A stretch of DNA of 42,069 bases from an uncultured Clostridia bacterium (GCA_947625595.1 CANQOX010000006.1:1-42069), one strand, 5' to 3'. Positions 23,469-31,499 are shown, counted from the first letter of the stretch. Translations and numbers: made by a program. Notes: generated by a model not told the origin, from the sequence alone.

Positions 23469-24065
23469 TCACTTCTTTTTCTTGAACTTGCCGAAAAACT
23501 GCTTCACGAGGCCGACGACGAACCACACGACGCAACCCACCATGCCAAGGAGGGCAAGGATCGTGATCGCAGGGCTCCAATCGTTGGCCGCAGATACGAT
23601 CCCGAGGACGAGGAGCACGGCGGCGATGATCAAAGGGAGATAGATGTTGACCTTCTGCTCTTTTTTGCCGTCCGAACTCTTGCCCTTCTTTTTCCCGCCG
23701 TTTTCCTTCTGCGGTCTGCGGCTCTCCGCACTGCGGCCGCCCGAACTGCGGCTGGGCGCGGGCTTCTGCTCCTCCTCCAACGCTTCGTCGAGAAGGCGGT
23801 TGTACTCCGCAAAGACGGCGTCGATGATGTCGTCGTCCAGCTCGATCTCGAACTTGTCCTCGCCGTCCTTTCCGCGGGTGACGCGGAAGACGAGCGCCTC
23901 ATCGTCGTCCATGCCGTCGAGAAGCTCCACAGGTTGCAGGATCGCGTAGAATTTTCCCTTGTAGCTGATCCCCGCGATCTCCGTAAAGTCGACCTCCTCT
24001 CCGTCTGCATTCAGCAGGGTGACGATCTCGTCGTCGTCATCGTACTCATCGTGGTTGTTTGCCAT
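23469..24065 (-). CDS. DUF1292 protein with two C-terminal membrane helices
   Basis: The 198-residue product begins with an acidic DUF1292 domain (about residues 8-95: EIVTLLNADGEEVDFTEIAG, YKGKFYAILQPVE, DEALVFRVTR), the small domain found in YrzB-like clostridial proteins of unknown function. A basic low-complexity linker (about 100-138) and two membrane helices (about 140-160 and 165-187) follow, ending in a Lys-rich tail. The DUF1292 part should face the cytoplasm. It sits between araD and araA with normal spacing and a GGAG ribosome site. A role in arabinose use is not established; the place may be chance. Confidence 0.85.
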   Translation of the reverse strand: MANNHDEYDDDDEIVTLLNADGEEVDFTEIAGISYKGKFYAILQPVELLDGMDDDEALVFRVTRGKDGEDKFEIELDDDIIDAVFAEYNRLLDEALEEEQKPAPSRSSGGRSAESRRPQKENGGKKKGKSSDGKKEQKVNIYLPLIIAAVLLVLGIVSAANDWSPAITILALLGMVGCVVWFVVGLVKQFFGKFKKKK

Positions 24066-24143
24066 TCTGTCTGCTCCTTTTCCCGATCTCTATGGCTTCG
24101 CGGGGAACGCGTCTGCGCTCCCGCGCAAAACTTCCGTCCCGTA

Positions 24144-24842
24144 CTATTTCTTTTGGCCGTAATAGGCGTTCTTGCCGTGCTTGCGCTGGTAGTGCTTCTC
24201 CATCATGAAACGGTCGGCGCGGACAACGGTGGGATTGAGCTGTTCGGTGAGGTATGCCATTTTGGCGACTTCCTCGATGACCGTCGCATTGTAGACGGAG
24301 TTCCCGCCGTCCTTGCCGAAGGCGAAGACGCCGTGGCTCTTGATGAGGACCCCGGGGACCTCCATGGGATCGATGTGGTCCTCGCGGAACTTCTCGATGA
24401 TGGCGAGGCCCGTGTTTTTCTCATACTCCCCCTCGATCTCGGCCTGCGTCAGAGAGCGGGCGCAGGGAATGTCGCCGTAGAAGTAATCGGCATGGGTCGT
24501 GCCGTAGAAGGGAATAGCCCGCCCCGCCTGCGCCCATGAGGTCGCGAAGGTGGAATGGGTGTGCGTGACGCCGCCGATGTTCCTGAAGGCCTTGTAAAAT
24601 TCGATGTGCGTGGGCGTGTCGGACGAGGGACGAAGGGCCCCCTCCACGACTTTGCCGTTCAGATCGACGACGACCATATCCTCGGCCGTCATGTCGTCAT
24701 AGCTGACGCCCGAAGGCTTGATGACGATGAGCCCGCTCTCCCTGTCGATCTCCGAGACGTTGCCCCATGTGAAAAGGACGAGCTTATTTTTCACGAGCTG
24801 TAAATTTGCCTCTAAAACTTTCTGTTTCAATTCCTCTAACAT
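24144..24842 (-). CDS. araD: L-ribulose-5-phosphate 4-epimerase
   Basis: AraD epimerises L-ribulose-5-phosphate to D-xylulose-5-phosphate, the entry to the pentose phosphate pathway. The 232-residue protein is a class II aldolase/epimerase with the substrate loop TWGNVSEID near 25-33, [10 protein letters not shown] near 43-52, [14 protein letters not shown] near 74-87, the zinc ligands HTHS near 94-97 and the later His of [10 protein letters not shown] near 167-176. It lies between araB and the DUF1292 gene. A AGGAAA string about ten bases before the ATG is the likely ribosome site. Confidence 0.97.
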   Translation of the reverse strand: MLEELKQKVLEANLQLVKNKLVLFTWGNVSEIDRESGLIVIKPSGVSYDDMTAEDMVVVDLNGKVVEGALRPSSDTPTHIEFYKAFRNIGGVTHTHSTFATSWAQAGRAIPFYGTTHADYFYGDIPCARSLTQAEIEGEYEKNTGLAIIEKFREDHIDPMEVPGVLIKSHGVFAFGKDGGNSVYNATVIEEVAKMAYLTEQLNPTVVRADRFMMEKHYQRKHGKNAYYGQKK

Positions 24843-24908
24843 GATGATGTTTCCTTTTTTCTATTTTTTTGATAGGTGCGCTCATGCAAAGCAGGGCGAC
24901 AAGAAGGT

Positions 24909-26495
24909 TTACTCCATGCTCTTGACAGCTTCCCTGACGATGGGAAGGCCCGCGACGTAGCGTTTCGCAAAGGCCTCGAAGCCCGCGACGTCGACGGGGT
25001 CGGGAGAGATCGTGACCCCCTCCTGTCCCGCGAAAACTTTGTTCTCGAGGTAGTCCTCAAGGCTCTCGCCCGCGTCCCGCGTTATCCTGTAATTGGCAAG
25101 GATCGCCATGCCCCATGCGCCGCCCTCGCCCGCCGTCTTCATGACGGTGACGGGCGCATTGATCGCGGCCGCGAGGTAGCTCTGGCCGACGCGCTCGGTC
25201 TTGAAGAGGCCGCCGTGACCCGTGATGCGGTCGAGCTTCACGCCCTCCTCCTTCAGCATGATGTCACAGCCGACTTTGAGCGCGCCGAATGCAGAATACA
25301 GGTGACAACGCATAAAGTTCGCGAGGTCAAAGTTGCTGTCTGCCTTCCTCACGAAGAGGGGCCTGCCGTGCTCGACGCTCGTGACGTGCTCGTTGGAGAC
25401 GTAATTGTAGGAGAGCAGTCCGCCGCAGTCCTTGTCCCCCTTCTCGGAGGCAAAATAGAGGGTGTTGTACAGTTTCCACTTGGGAATGTCCACGCCGAGG
25501 AGTGCGGCAAATTCGCCGAAGAGGCCGACCCAACCGTTGAGGTCGGAGGTGCAGTTGTTGCAGTGGACCATGCCGACGAGATCGCCGACGGGCGTCGTGA
25601 CGAGGTCGATCTCGGGATAGGGCTTGGAGAGCTCCTTCTCGAGGACGATCATCGCGAAGACGGAAGTCCCCGCCGAGACGTTGCCCGTGCGCTTCTTGAC
25701 GGAATTTGTGGCCACCATGCCCGTGCCTGCGTCGCCCTCGGGCGGGCAGAGCGGGATCCCCGCCTTGAGGTCGCCGTCGGGGTCGAGGAGCTTTGCCCCC
25801 TCCTCCGTGAGCGAACCTGCGTCCTCCCCCGCAAGAAGGATCTTGGGCAAGATGTCCTCCACGCGGAAGGGAACGCCCTTCACGAGGTCATTGAAAAGGC
25901 CGAGCATGCGGCTGTCGTACTGCTTGGTGACGGGATCGACGGGGAACATGCCGCTCGCCTCGCCGATACCGATGACCTTCTTGCCCGTGAGCAGCCAATG
26001 GACGTACCCCTCGAGAGTCGTCTGGAAGGCGATGTCCTTGACATGGGGTTCCCTGTCGAGAATGGCCTGATACAGGTGCGCGACCGACCAGCGTGCGGGA
26101 ATGTGATAGCCGAAGAGCTCGGTGAGCTTTTCGCCCGCCTCCGCCGCCGTGTTGTTCCTCCATGTGCGGAAGGGAACGAGAAGGTCGTTGTTTTTGTCAA
26201 AGACCATGTAGCCGTGCATCATGGCCGAGATGCCGATCGCGCCAATCGTTGTGAGCGTGACGCCGTATTTCTCCCTGACGTCGGCCTTCAGGGTCGCATA
26301 GCAGTGCTTGAGCCCGCCGACGATGTCGTCGAGCGTGTAGGACCAGATGTTGCCGATGTGACGGTTCTCCCAGTCGTGACTGCCCTGCGCGATGGGCGCG
26401 TTCTTGTCGTCCACGAGCACAGCTTTGATGCGCGTGGAACCGAATTCAATGCCGAGCGCGGTCTTGCCGAGTTCGATTTTCCTTGCGATTTCCAT
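24909..26495 (-). CDS. araB: Ribulokinase, FGGY family
   Basis: The 528-residue FGGY kinase has the phosphate-1 loop [17 protein letters not shown] near 14-30 and the middle-domain segments [35 protein letters not shown] and [17 protein letters not shown]. Lying with araA and araD, it most likely phosphorylates L-ribulose at O5. Sequence-wise it is closer to the clostridial FGGY type than to E. coli AraB, so the context decides the call. The ATG at 26493-26495 follows a strong GGGGGGATCC ribosome site; the frame is open a few codons upstream. It is the first gene of the arabinose operon, behind a sigma-A promoter (26534-26562). No AraR-like regulator or arabinose transporter is in the window. 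Confidence 0.9.
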   Translation of the reverse strand: MEIARKIELGKTALGIEFGSTRIKAVLVDDKNAPIAQGSHDWENRHIGNIWSYTLDDIVGGLKHCYATLKADVREKYGVTLTTIGAIGISAMMHGYMVFDKNNDLLVPFRTWRNNTAAEAGEKLTELFGYHIPARWSVAHLYQAILDREPHVKDIAFQTTLEGYVHWLLTGKKVIGIGEASGMFPVDPVTKQYDSRMLGLFNDLVKGVPFRVEDILPKILLAGEDAGSLTEEGAKLLDPDGDLKAGIPLCPPEGDAGTGMVATNSVKKRTGNVSAGTSVFAMIVLEKELSKPYPEIDLVTTPVGDLVGMVHCNNCTSDLNGWVGLFGEFAALLGVDIPKWKLYNTLYFASEKGDKDCGGLLSYNYVSNEHVTSVEHGRPLFVRKADSNFDLANFMRCHLYSAFGALKVGCDIMLKEEGVKLDRITGHGGLFKTERVGQSYLAAAINAPVTVMKTAGEGGAWGMAILANYRITRDAGESLEDYLENKVFAGQEGVTISPDPVDVAGFEAFAKRYVAGLPIVREAVKSME

Positions 26496-26533
26496 TTGGA
26501 TCCCCCCATAGATGTCTATATTCATCCTTGTCT

Positions 26534-26562
26534 ATTATAAAAGAAATTTTGTCAAATATCAA
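26534..26562 (-). promoter_or_regulatory. Sigma-A promoter of the arabinose operon
   Basis: Minus strand TTGATA (26557-26562), 17-bp spacer, TATAAT (26534-26539). Leader of about 32 bases to the araB ATG. No clear AraR-type operator is visible in the gap. Confidence 0.75.
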
Positions 26563-26595
26563 TAGTTCCGCGGCAAATTTTTTTATTTTTTACAG

Positions 26596-26620
26596 AAAAA
26601 CCGCCGCGGCTGTGCGGCGG
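26596..26620 (-). terminator. Intrinsic terminator of mscS
   Basis: CCGCCGC / GCGGCGG 7-bp stem with a 6-nt loop followed by TTTTTC on the minus strand, 19 bases after the mscS stop. Confidence 0.85.
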
Positions 26621-26639
26621 TGAGGTCTGTGAAATAATT

Positions 26640-27638
26640 TCAGTTCTTCTGATCCATGTGGACGTCGACTTGAGGGAAGGGAACGGAGATGCCGTTTTCC
26701 TCGAAAACCATCTTGATCGCGCCGCGCATCTCGCGCTGGGCGGCGAAGAAGTCGGCCTCCTTACACTTGGCGCCGAAGTGGAGATTGACGCTCGAATCGG
26801 CGAGCTCCTCCACGCCGTTGAAGTCGATGTCCGAGATGAGGACGGGACACATTGCCCTGATCTTTGCCTTGTTCGCCTCGAAGACCTCCTTGACCTTCTC
26901 CAAGTCGGCCTCATAGGGAATGCCGACGAGGACAGTGGGATAGGAGTCCTCTCTGCTCTGGTTGACGTAAATTTTGATCGTCGAGTTGTTCGCGACGCGG
27001 ATGTCGCCGCTGTAGTTGATGAGCTTGGTGTTGCGGATGCCGATCTCCTGCACGGTGCCGCGCCAGCCGTCGATCGTGACGATGTCGCCCACCTGAAGGG
27101 TCCCGTCGCAGACGAGGAAGATGCCCGCGACGACGTCGGCGATGAGGTTCTGCATGCCAAGCCCGACGACGAGGGTCAAAACGCCCGCGCTTGCGATGAG
27201 CGCGCCGACATTCATGCCCCAAACGGCGAGAATGGCGATGACGGATACGACCCAAATGACGACCTTGGTGATGCTGCCGACGAGCTTGCCGATCGTGATC
27301 TTGCGCGGCGTTCCCTTAAAGACGGCCTTGATGATCCAACCGACGATGTAGAGGACGAGCAAGGTGACGAAGAGCACCTGCGCCGTGTTGATGAGTTTGG
27401 GCACGATCGAATAGATGAATTTGAGCAACGGGCTCATCGAGATCGCGATGAGCTTTTCGGGGTCGTTGGGATCCACCTCATACAGGCGGAACCAACCGTT
27501 GACGTTGTCATTGATCTGATTGTAGCAGACAAAGCTGAAGATCGTGATCCCCGCAAAGACGACGAGAAGGATCAGTCCGATGATGAAGCCTTTCTTGCCC
27601 TTTTTCTTCATTTTCTCAATATCCTCTGCAATTTCCAT
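26640..27638 (-). CDS. mscS: Small-conductance mechanosensitive channel, MscS family
   Basis: The 332-residue protein forms a tension-gated channel that releases solutes on osmotic downshock. There are helices at about 17-40, 75-103 and 120-150, then the pore helix GALIASAGVLTLVVGLGMQN near 153-172 and the beta domain (GDIVTIDGWRGTVQEIGIRNT near 195-215) with the family TRLI-like edge KLINYSGD. The C-terminus is the usual alpha/beta vestibule domain. The ATG at 27636-27638 has a GGAGG ribosome site seven bases away. It is a single-gene unit with its own consensus promoter and terminator. Confidence 0.93.
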   Translation of the reverse strand: MEIAEDIEKMKKKGKKGFIIGLILLVVFAGITIFSFVCYNQINDNVNGWFRLYEVDPNDPEKLIAISMSPLLKFIYSIVPKLINTAQVLFVTLLVLYIVGWIIKAVFKGTPRKITIGKLVGSITKVVIWVVSVIAILAVWGMNVGALIASAGVLTLVVGLGMQNLIADVVAGIFLVCDGTLQVGDIVTIDGWRGTVQEIGIRNTKLINYSGDIRVANNSTIKIYVNQSREDSYPTVLVGIPYEADLEKVKEVFEANKAKIRAMCPVLISDIDFNGVEELADSSVNLHFGAKCKEADFFAAQREMRGAIKMVFEENGISVPFPQVDVHMDQKN

Positions 27639-27657
27639 ATCATTGCCTCCGTTGAGT

Positions 27658-27686
27658 ATTATAGCCTGTCCGAAAAAACTTGTCAA
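27658..27686 (-). promoter_or_regulatory. Consensus sigma-A promoter of mscS
   Basis: Minus strand TTGACA (27681-27686), 17-bp spacer, TATAAT (27658-27663): a perfect match to both boxes. Confidence 0.88.
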
Positions 27687-27732
27687 GGTTTGTACGATGT
27701 TTTTTCAAAGGCTCTCAAAGAATTTTTCAGAC

Positions 27733-27762
27733 AAAAAAAGGACCTTCCCGTGGGAAGGTTCC
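27733..27762 (-). terminator. Intrinsic terminator, near twin of the spoIVA terminator
   Basis: Stem of GGAACCTTCCC with GGGAAGGTCC followed by TTTTTTT on the minus strand. It is almost identical to the terminator at 29747-29775. It would be the second stop for the SHOCT operon. Confidence 0.75.
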
Positions 27763-27821
27763 ATAGAGAAAAATAAGAGAGACACTTGTGCCGCCTCCCT
27801 TAAATTTACATTCAAAATAAA

Positions 27822-27864
27822 GTACAGCAGATACCGCTTATTACATAAGCGGTATCTGCTGTAC
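27822..27864 (-). terminator. Perfect 19-bp hairpin after the SHOCT gene
   Basis: Arms GTACAGCAGATACCGCTTA and its exact complement enclose a 5-nt loop; on the minus strand it is followed by TTTATTTT. It lies 17 bases past the SHOCT gene stop. The length and perfection of the stem exceed a normal terminator. Confidence 0.6.
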
Positions 27865-27881
27865 GTCAAAAATCGTTTTTA

Positions 27882-28592
27882 CTATATTTTCCCCAAAAGT
27901 TCGTTTTTCTTCTGATTGAATTCTTCCTCGGTGATAATGCCTGCGTCGCGCAGTTCGGCAAGTCTTTTCAAACTGTCCGTTGCGTCCGTTTGCGGTATGA
28001 CGGGCTGTGTCGGCTTTTGGCTCCCCTTCCCCTTTTCGATCGCCTCGGAAATGAACGCCACGATCTCATCGGCGTTATCAACAAACGGAATTCTGATAAC
28101 ACTCGATGTGGAGGAGATACGAAGCATTTTGCCCGTGTATATAAAGAAGAAGTTCTTGACTGCGGCAACATTGTCGATTTTTTCGATCGGCATGTTCAAT
28201 GTGATTTTTGAAATCGGGATAAATCCTGTGTAGGAGCCGACGATCTCCCTTTCATTGGCAGTAAGTTCAGACAGCTTCCGTTGCCGTATACTGATCAATA
28301 AGTAAATCGACGGGATCAAAGCCAATAATATAAGATTGATGAACAACACCAAAACAAAGTTTCCTCCGTCTCCGACAAATCCAATCCCTCCCGAAGATAG
28401 GGTGAAGGCATAATCAATGCCATACCAATAAAATCGTGTGCTTTTGCCCAATAGGTGTGAGGTCTTATTGAAAGCAGTAAATCCTATAATAGTAAATAGT
28501 AAAAATATGCCTATCCAGCACAATAATAATATCATCGCACTTTTTGAAAATTTCTTTGAAATTTCAGCTTTCATTTCTTTGGTTGCTAACAT
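27882..28592 (-). CDS. Membrane protein with PH-like and SHOCT domains
   Basis: The 236-residue product has two membrane helices (about 18-42 and 80-105), a following beta-rich stretch (about 115-180, with IVGSYTGFIPISKITLNMP) that looks like a bacterial PH-type domain, a Pro/Thr linker and a C-terminal SHOCT domain (DSLKRLAELRDAGIITEEEF near 206-225). SHOCT is a short oligomerisation domain. Function unknown. It follows the 72-aa gene by 12 bases, both under the palindrome-covered promoter at 28870-28898, so it is probably controlled by the divergent XRE protein. Lower GC than the window average suggests transfer. Confidence 0.85.
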   Translation of the reverse strand: MLATKEMKAEISKKFSKSAMILLLCWIGIFLLFTIIGFTAFNKTSHLLGKSTRFYWYGIDYAFTLSSGGIGFVGDGGNFVLVLFINLILLALIPSIYLLISIRQRKLSELTANEREIVGSYTGFIPISKITLNMPIEKIDNVAAVKNFFFIYTGKMLRISSTSSVIRIPFVDNADEIVAFISEAIEKGKGSQKPTQPVIPQTDATDSLKRLAELRDAGIITEEEFNQKKNELLGKI

Positions 28593-28604
28593 GATAATTC
28601 TCCT

Positions 28605-28823
28605 TTAATTTGTTTTCTTAAATGATATGGTTCGTTCTTTTACAAACAGCGCAAAACCGTGTTGCGCTGCCGCTTTTGCCACAGCCGACTTTCTCAAAAG
28701 ATAATAGGAATCTTTTGGCAAAGTTGCGCCGGTTTTTTCCGCATACTGCGTTTCCGTCAGCGAAAAATCTGCTTGCGCTTCAAACAGCGGAAGCAATTCA
28801 GTTAAATCTGGTCGTTTACTCAT
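28605..28823 (-). CDS. Hypothetical 72-aa protein in the XRE-controlled operon
   Basis: I cannot name this family. The 72 residues contain FSLTETQYAEKTGATLPKDS and a basic C-terminal part ending RTISFKKTN; the alternation of helix and strand is compatible with a small winged or HTH-like fold. It has an excellent AAGGAG ribosome site seven bases before the ATG and the promoter at 28870-28898. It is the first gene of the operon with the SHOCT membrane protein. It could be an antitoxin-like or regulatory partner, but that is a guess. Confidence 0.7.
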   Translation of the reverse strand: MSKRPDLTELLPLFEAQADFSLTETQYAEKTGATLPKDSYYLLRKSAVAKAAAQHGFALFVKERTISFKKTN

Positions 28824-28835
28824 TCGTTTCTCCTT

Positions 28836-28904
28836 TTGTCCTATGACAGGACAATTTTAATTTTTCATTAGTATATCATACTAATTGTCCTATGTCAAGA
28901 CAAT
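28836..28904. promoter_or_regulatory. Three palindromic operators between the XRE gene and the SHOCT operon
   Basis: Palindrome 1 (28836-28854) is TTGTCCT-N5-AGGACAA. Palindrome 2 (28868-28884) is TTAGTAT-ATC-ATACTAA. Palindrome 3 (28884-28904) is a variant of palindrome 1 (ATTGTC ... GACAAT, sharing TTGTCCTATG). Palindrome 2 covers the -10 and palindrome 3 the -35 of the minus promoter, so binding would block it. Confidence 0.75.
28870..28898 (-). promoter_or_regulatory. Sigma-A promoter of the 72-aa/SHOCT operon
   Basis: Minus strand TTGACA (28893-28898), 17-bp spacer, TATACT (28870-28875). Both boxes lie inside palindromes. Confidence 0.8.
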
Positions 28905-28928
28905 AAATGGGAAAAAGGAGAAAAATTT

Positions 28929-29183
28929 ATGGCGCGAATTATTGACGGCGTGAAGATGAATTTGATAGGTGAAAATGTAGCAAAATATCGTAAAAAATTA
29001 AAAATGAGCCAACAAAAACTTTCCAATATGCTTGAACTTCAAGCGGTCTATGTATGCAGAGGGTCCATCTCGCGGATCGAGGACCGCTCGCGGACTGTCA
29101 CGGACATTGAGCTATATGCCATTGCAAAAGCATTGAATGTGAAAATCGAGGATCTGTTTGATAAAGAAATGATAAATTATTGA
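28929..29183 (+). CDS. XRE-family HTH repressor
   Basis: The 84-residue protein is a single Cro/CI-type helix-turn-helix domain: IGENVAKYRKKLKMSQQKLS near 13-32 with the recognition region LELQAVYVCRGSISRIEDRS near 35-54 and IELYAIAKALNVKIEDLF near 60-77. It carries no ligand or protease domain. A GGAG ribosome site precedes the ATG. It is transcribed away from the 72-aa/SHOCT operon, with three palindromes in the 105-bp gap, so it most likely represses that operon and itself. Lower GC than the surroundings suggests horizontal gain. Confidence 0.92.
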   Translation: MARIIDGVKMNLIGENVAKYRKKLKMSQQKLSNMLELQAVYVCRGSISRIEDRSRTVTDIELYAIAKALNVKIEDLFDKEMINY

Positions 29184-29200
29184 TCACGGTAAATTTTCGT

Positions 29201-29700
29201 CCCCTGCAACCCCTTCGAGGGGTAGCAGGGGCAACGCGAATGACAGAGGGGTTTCAAAACCCCTTTGCCCTCGCAAGCTCGGGGACTGTCTCATGCGGGT
29301 AGCGACCCGCAGTACTTCGCGCTACGCGCTCGTGCCGCCCTTGGAGCAATAAGAATGCGGGCGGGGCGGTCAGCATTTGCCCGAAACATATGGGCAAATG
29401 CCAAGAGAATTTTGCGCCAAAGATTATCAATCTTTGGCAGAAGTGCAAAATTCTCCCCTAAAAGGGGCAGCGAGACACCCCCTCACCGCCTACGGCGGAG
29501 CTCCCCCTCAAGGGGGCGCCGAGAAAACACGGTGACCCACCCCCCTACCCCCCTCCAAGGAGGGGGCGAGAATAGGGTGGCTCTCCACGGGAGGGGGTAA
29601 AAATGCGTCATTCCGAGCACAGCGAAGAATCCCTCATGGTCGATGCCCCTTCTCACCGCCTATGGCGAAGCTCCCCCTCAAGGGGGGAGTTAAGAAAAAA
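29201..29700. repeat. Intergenic repeat field R3
   Basis: About 500 bases without a gene. It starts with a hairpin CCCCTGC...GCAGGGG (29201-29231), then a GGGGTTTCAAAACCCC palindrome and CTCGCAAGCTCGGGGACT (shared with R1), CATGCGGGTAGCGACCCGCA, two large hairpins (29373-29455), CCCCTAAAAGGGGCAGCGAG (shared with R1), CCGCCTACGGCGGAGCTCCC (and a second copy CCGCCTATGGCGAAGCTCCC near 29658), CGGTGACCCACCCCCCTACC (shared with R1) and a TCATTCCGAGCACAGCGAAG string. The order of the shared modules is the same as in R1, with extra blocks inserted. Confidence 0.85.
29373..29455. other. Two hairpins, one nested (candidate structured element)
   Basis: Hairpin A (29373-29401) is GCATTTGCCC / GGGCAAATGC, a perfect 10-bp stem with a 9-nt loop. 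Element B (29405-29455) has an outer perfect 11-bp stem GAGAATTTTGC / GCAAAATTCTC enclosing an inner perfect 10-bp stem GCCAAAGATT / AATCTTTGGC, with a 6-nt bulge on the 3' side. The AT-rich stems differ from the GC-rich repeats around them. Confidence 0.7.
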
Positions 29701-29746
29701 TCATCTCTTTTTGAACCACGCGACGATCGCATGGTTTTTGTATTAC

Positions 29747-29775
29747 AAAAAAAGGACCTTCCCGCGGGAAGGTCC
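29747..29775 (-). terminator. Intrinsic terminator of spoIVA
   Basis: Perfect 10-bp stem GGACCTTCCC / GGGAAGGTCC followed by TTTTTTT on the minus strand, 19 bases past the spoIVA stop. Confidence 0.88.
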
Positions 29776-29793
29776 TTTCGCAATTTTCCGAGT

Positions 29794-31260
29794 TCAGAGG
29801 AGAATGCAGATTACGCCGCCCTTGCCCTCGTTGACGATGCGGGTGACCGTCCGCCGCATCTTTTTCCTGACCGTCTCGCCCATGGCGCGGTTCTTCTGCA
29901 AAAGTTCCTCGCCGAGCATCTCCTTGAGCGTCCTGCCGAACATGTTGGTCTCCCATGCCCGTTCGGGCGCGGTCTCCATGCCTTCCTTGATCTGTCTCGC
30001 GAATTCCTCGCTCTGCTGTTCGTTGCCGAGCGCGGGGCGCACTTCCCCGCGGACGTCCACGCGGATGATGTGATAGCTCGGGGCGTCTGCCCGAAGGTCC
30101 ACGCCGATCCGTCCGCTCTTCTTGACGACCGTCGGCTCGGAGAGGCTCATTTCGTCATCGAGGGGCGGGACGATGCCGTAGCCGAATTCCTTGGCGTCCT
30201 CGAAGGCCTGCCCGACGCGCTCGTAGAGCTTTTTTGCCTCGACGAGGCGACTGCAATAGCTCATGAGGGCGAAATCATCCGCGATCTCCTCACCGCACTG
30301 CATGGAGAGGACTTCATAGAAGGCCCCCTCTTTGGCCTCCACTCTGCAGTGGGCGACCCCCGTCGCGGCGTCGAGTTCGAGGGAGACGGGCGGCAGGAGC
30401 CGATCGCTCTCCGCATACATCGTGTCGAGAAGGGCGCAGTCGCTCATCTTGCTGATCTTAGGTGCGACGGCGCGGACGCCCGCGAGGACTTCGTCCAAAA
30501 TGGGCGAGGCGGGGTCGAGCACGCGCATCCAGTCGGGAATGTCGATGTCGACGGAGAGCACGGGGAATTCATAGAGAATGCGCTCGAGGACGCCTGAAAT
30601 GTCCTCCGCGGTCATCTTTTCCGCATTGACTGCGAGGACGGGGGCGCAATATTTCTCCTCCAGCGCCGCCCGAAGCTCCTCCTGCGAGGTCGGATCAAGG
30701 CAGTTCAGAAGGATGACATAGGGTTTGCCGATGGCCTTGAGTTCATCCGCCGCCCTCTCTTCGGCCGCCTCGTAGCCCGCGCGGGGAATGCCCGTGACGG
30801 AACCGTCCGTCGTGACGAGAATGCCGATGGTGGAGTGCTCCCTGATGACCCGCTCCGTCCCCTCTTCGGCCGCCTGCTCGAAGGGCACGGGTTCTTCGTT
30901 CCAAGGGGTCTTGACGAGGCGGGGCGCGCCCTCCTCCTCAAAGCCGCTCGCCCCCTCCACGGGAAAGCCGACGCAGTCGATGAGGCGGACCTTCGCGGCC
31001 GCGTCCTTCACCTTGATCTCCGCCCCCTCCTCGGGAACAAATTTCGGCTCCGTCGTCATGACCGTCTTGCCCGCGGCCGACTGCGGCAGTTCGTCCGTGT
31101 AGCGGCTCTTCTTGGCCGCAGGGACATTCGGAAGCACCAAGGCCTCCATGAACTTCTTGATAAAGGTCGATTTGCCCGTTCTGACGGGGCCGATCACGCC
31201 GACGAAAATTTCTCCGCCCGTGCGGGTCGCGATGTCCTCGTATACGTTGAATGTTTCCAT
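29794..31260 (-). CDS. spoIVA: Stage IV sporulation protein A
   Basis: SpoIVA is the ATPase that polymerises on the forespore surface to form the base of the spore coat and to direct cortex assembly. The 488-residue product matches the usual length (about 492). Walker A is GPVRTGKST at 24-32, followed by the SpoIVA-specific AKKSRYTDELPQSAAGKTVM near 49-68 and DCVGFPVEGA near 94-103. The middle domain and the C-terminal domain, ending in GGVICIL, are intact. The ATG at 31258-31260 has a strong GGAGGTG ribosome site seven bases away, and a sigma-E promoter match lies at 31288-31316. It is a single-gene unit with its own terminator. Confidence 0.98.
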   Translation of the reverse strand: METFNVYEDIATRTGGEIFVGVIGPVRTGKSTFIKKFMEALVLPNVPAAKKSRYTDELPQSAAGKTVMTTEPKFVPEEGAEIKVKDAAAKVRLIDCVGFPVEGASGFEEEGAPRLVKTPWNEEPVPFEQAAEEGTERVIREHSTIGILVTTDGSVTGIPRAGYEAAEERAADELKAIGKPYVILLNCLDPTSQEELRAALEEKYCAPVLAVNAEKMTAEDISGVLERILYEFPVLSVDIDIPDWMRVLDPASPILDEVLAGVRAVAPKISKMSDCALLDTMYAESDRLLPPVSLELDAATGVAHCRVEAKEGAFYEVLSMQCGEEIADDFALMSYCSRLVEAKKLYERVGQAFEDAKEFGYGIVPPLDDEMSLSEPTVVKKSGRIGVDLRADAPSYHIIRVDVRGEVRPALGNEQQSEEFARQIKEGMETAPERAWETNMFGRTLKEMLGEELLQKNRAMGETVRKKMRRTVTRIVNEGKGGVICILL

Positions 31261-31287
31261 AAAAAAGCACCTCCGCCGTTCATGGAT

Positions 31288-31316
31288 ATGATATGGCGGA
31301 GAATGCGGGAATATGA
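31288..31316 (-). promoter_or_regulatory. Sigma-E promoter of spoIVA
   Basis: Minus strand TCATATT (31310-31316) fits the sigma-E -35 consensus KMATATT exactly; 14 bases later CATATCAT (31288-31295) fits CATACAMT at six of eight positions. The spacing is the standard 14. In Bacillus spoIVA is sigma-E controlled, which supports the match. Confidence 0.75.
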
Positions 31317-31335
31317 ATTCTGAATTGAAAATTGT

Positions 31336-31499
31336 GCGCGAAACGCGCTCATCCTGAGGCTCCAACGGAGCCGAAGGATCCCCTCATCGGAATGACACCC
31401 CTTCAGTCGCCTTTGGCGACAGCTCCCCCTCAAGGGGGAGCCGAGACCTTGCCCACCCCTTGAGGGGTGGGTGTCGAGCGGAGCGAGACGGAAGGGGTG
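31336..31499. repeat. Intergenic repeat field R4
   Basis: Modules here are GCGCGAAACGCGC, an ATCCTGAGGCTCCAACGGAG palindrome, GTCGCCTTTGGCGACAGCTC, CCCCTCAAGGGGGAGCCGAG and CCCACCCCTTGAGGGGTGGG. They are variants of modules in R1 and R3. The field lies between the promoter of spoIVA and the end of the next minus-strand operon. Confidence 0.75.

Noticed and set aside
29201-29700. Possible CRISPR array in repeat field R3
   Set aside because: The repeats differ in length and sequence and have no regular spacing or spacers.
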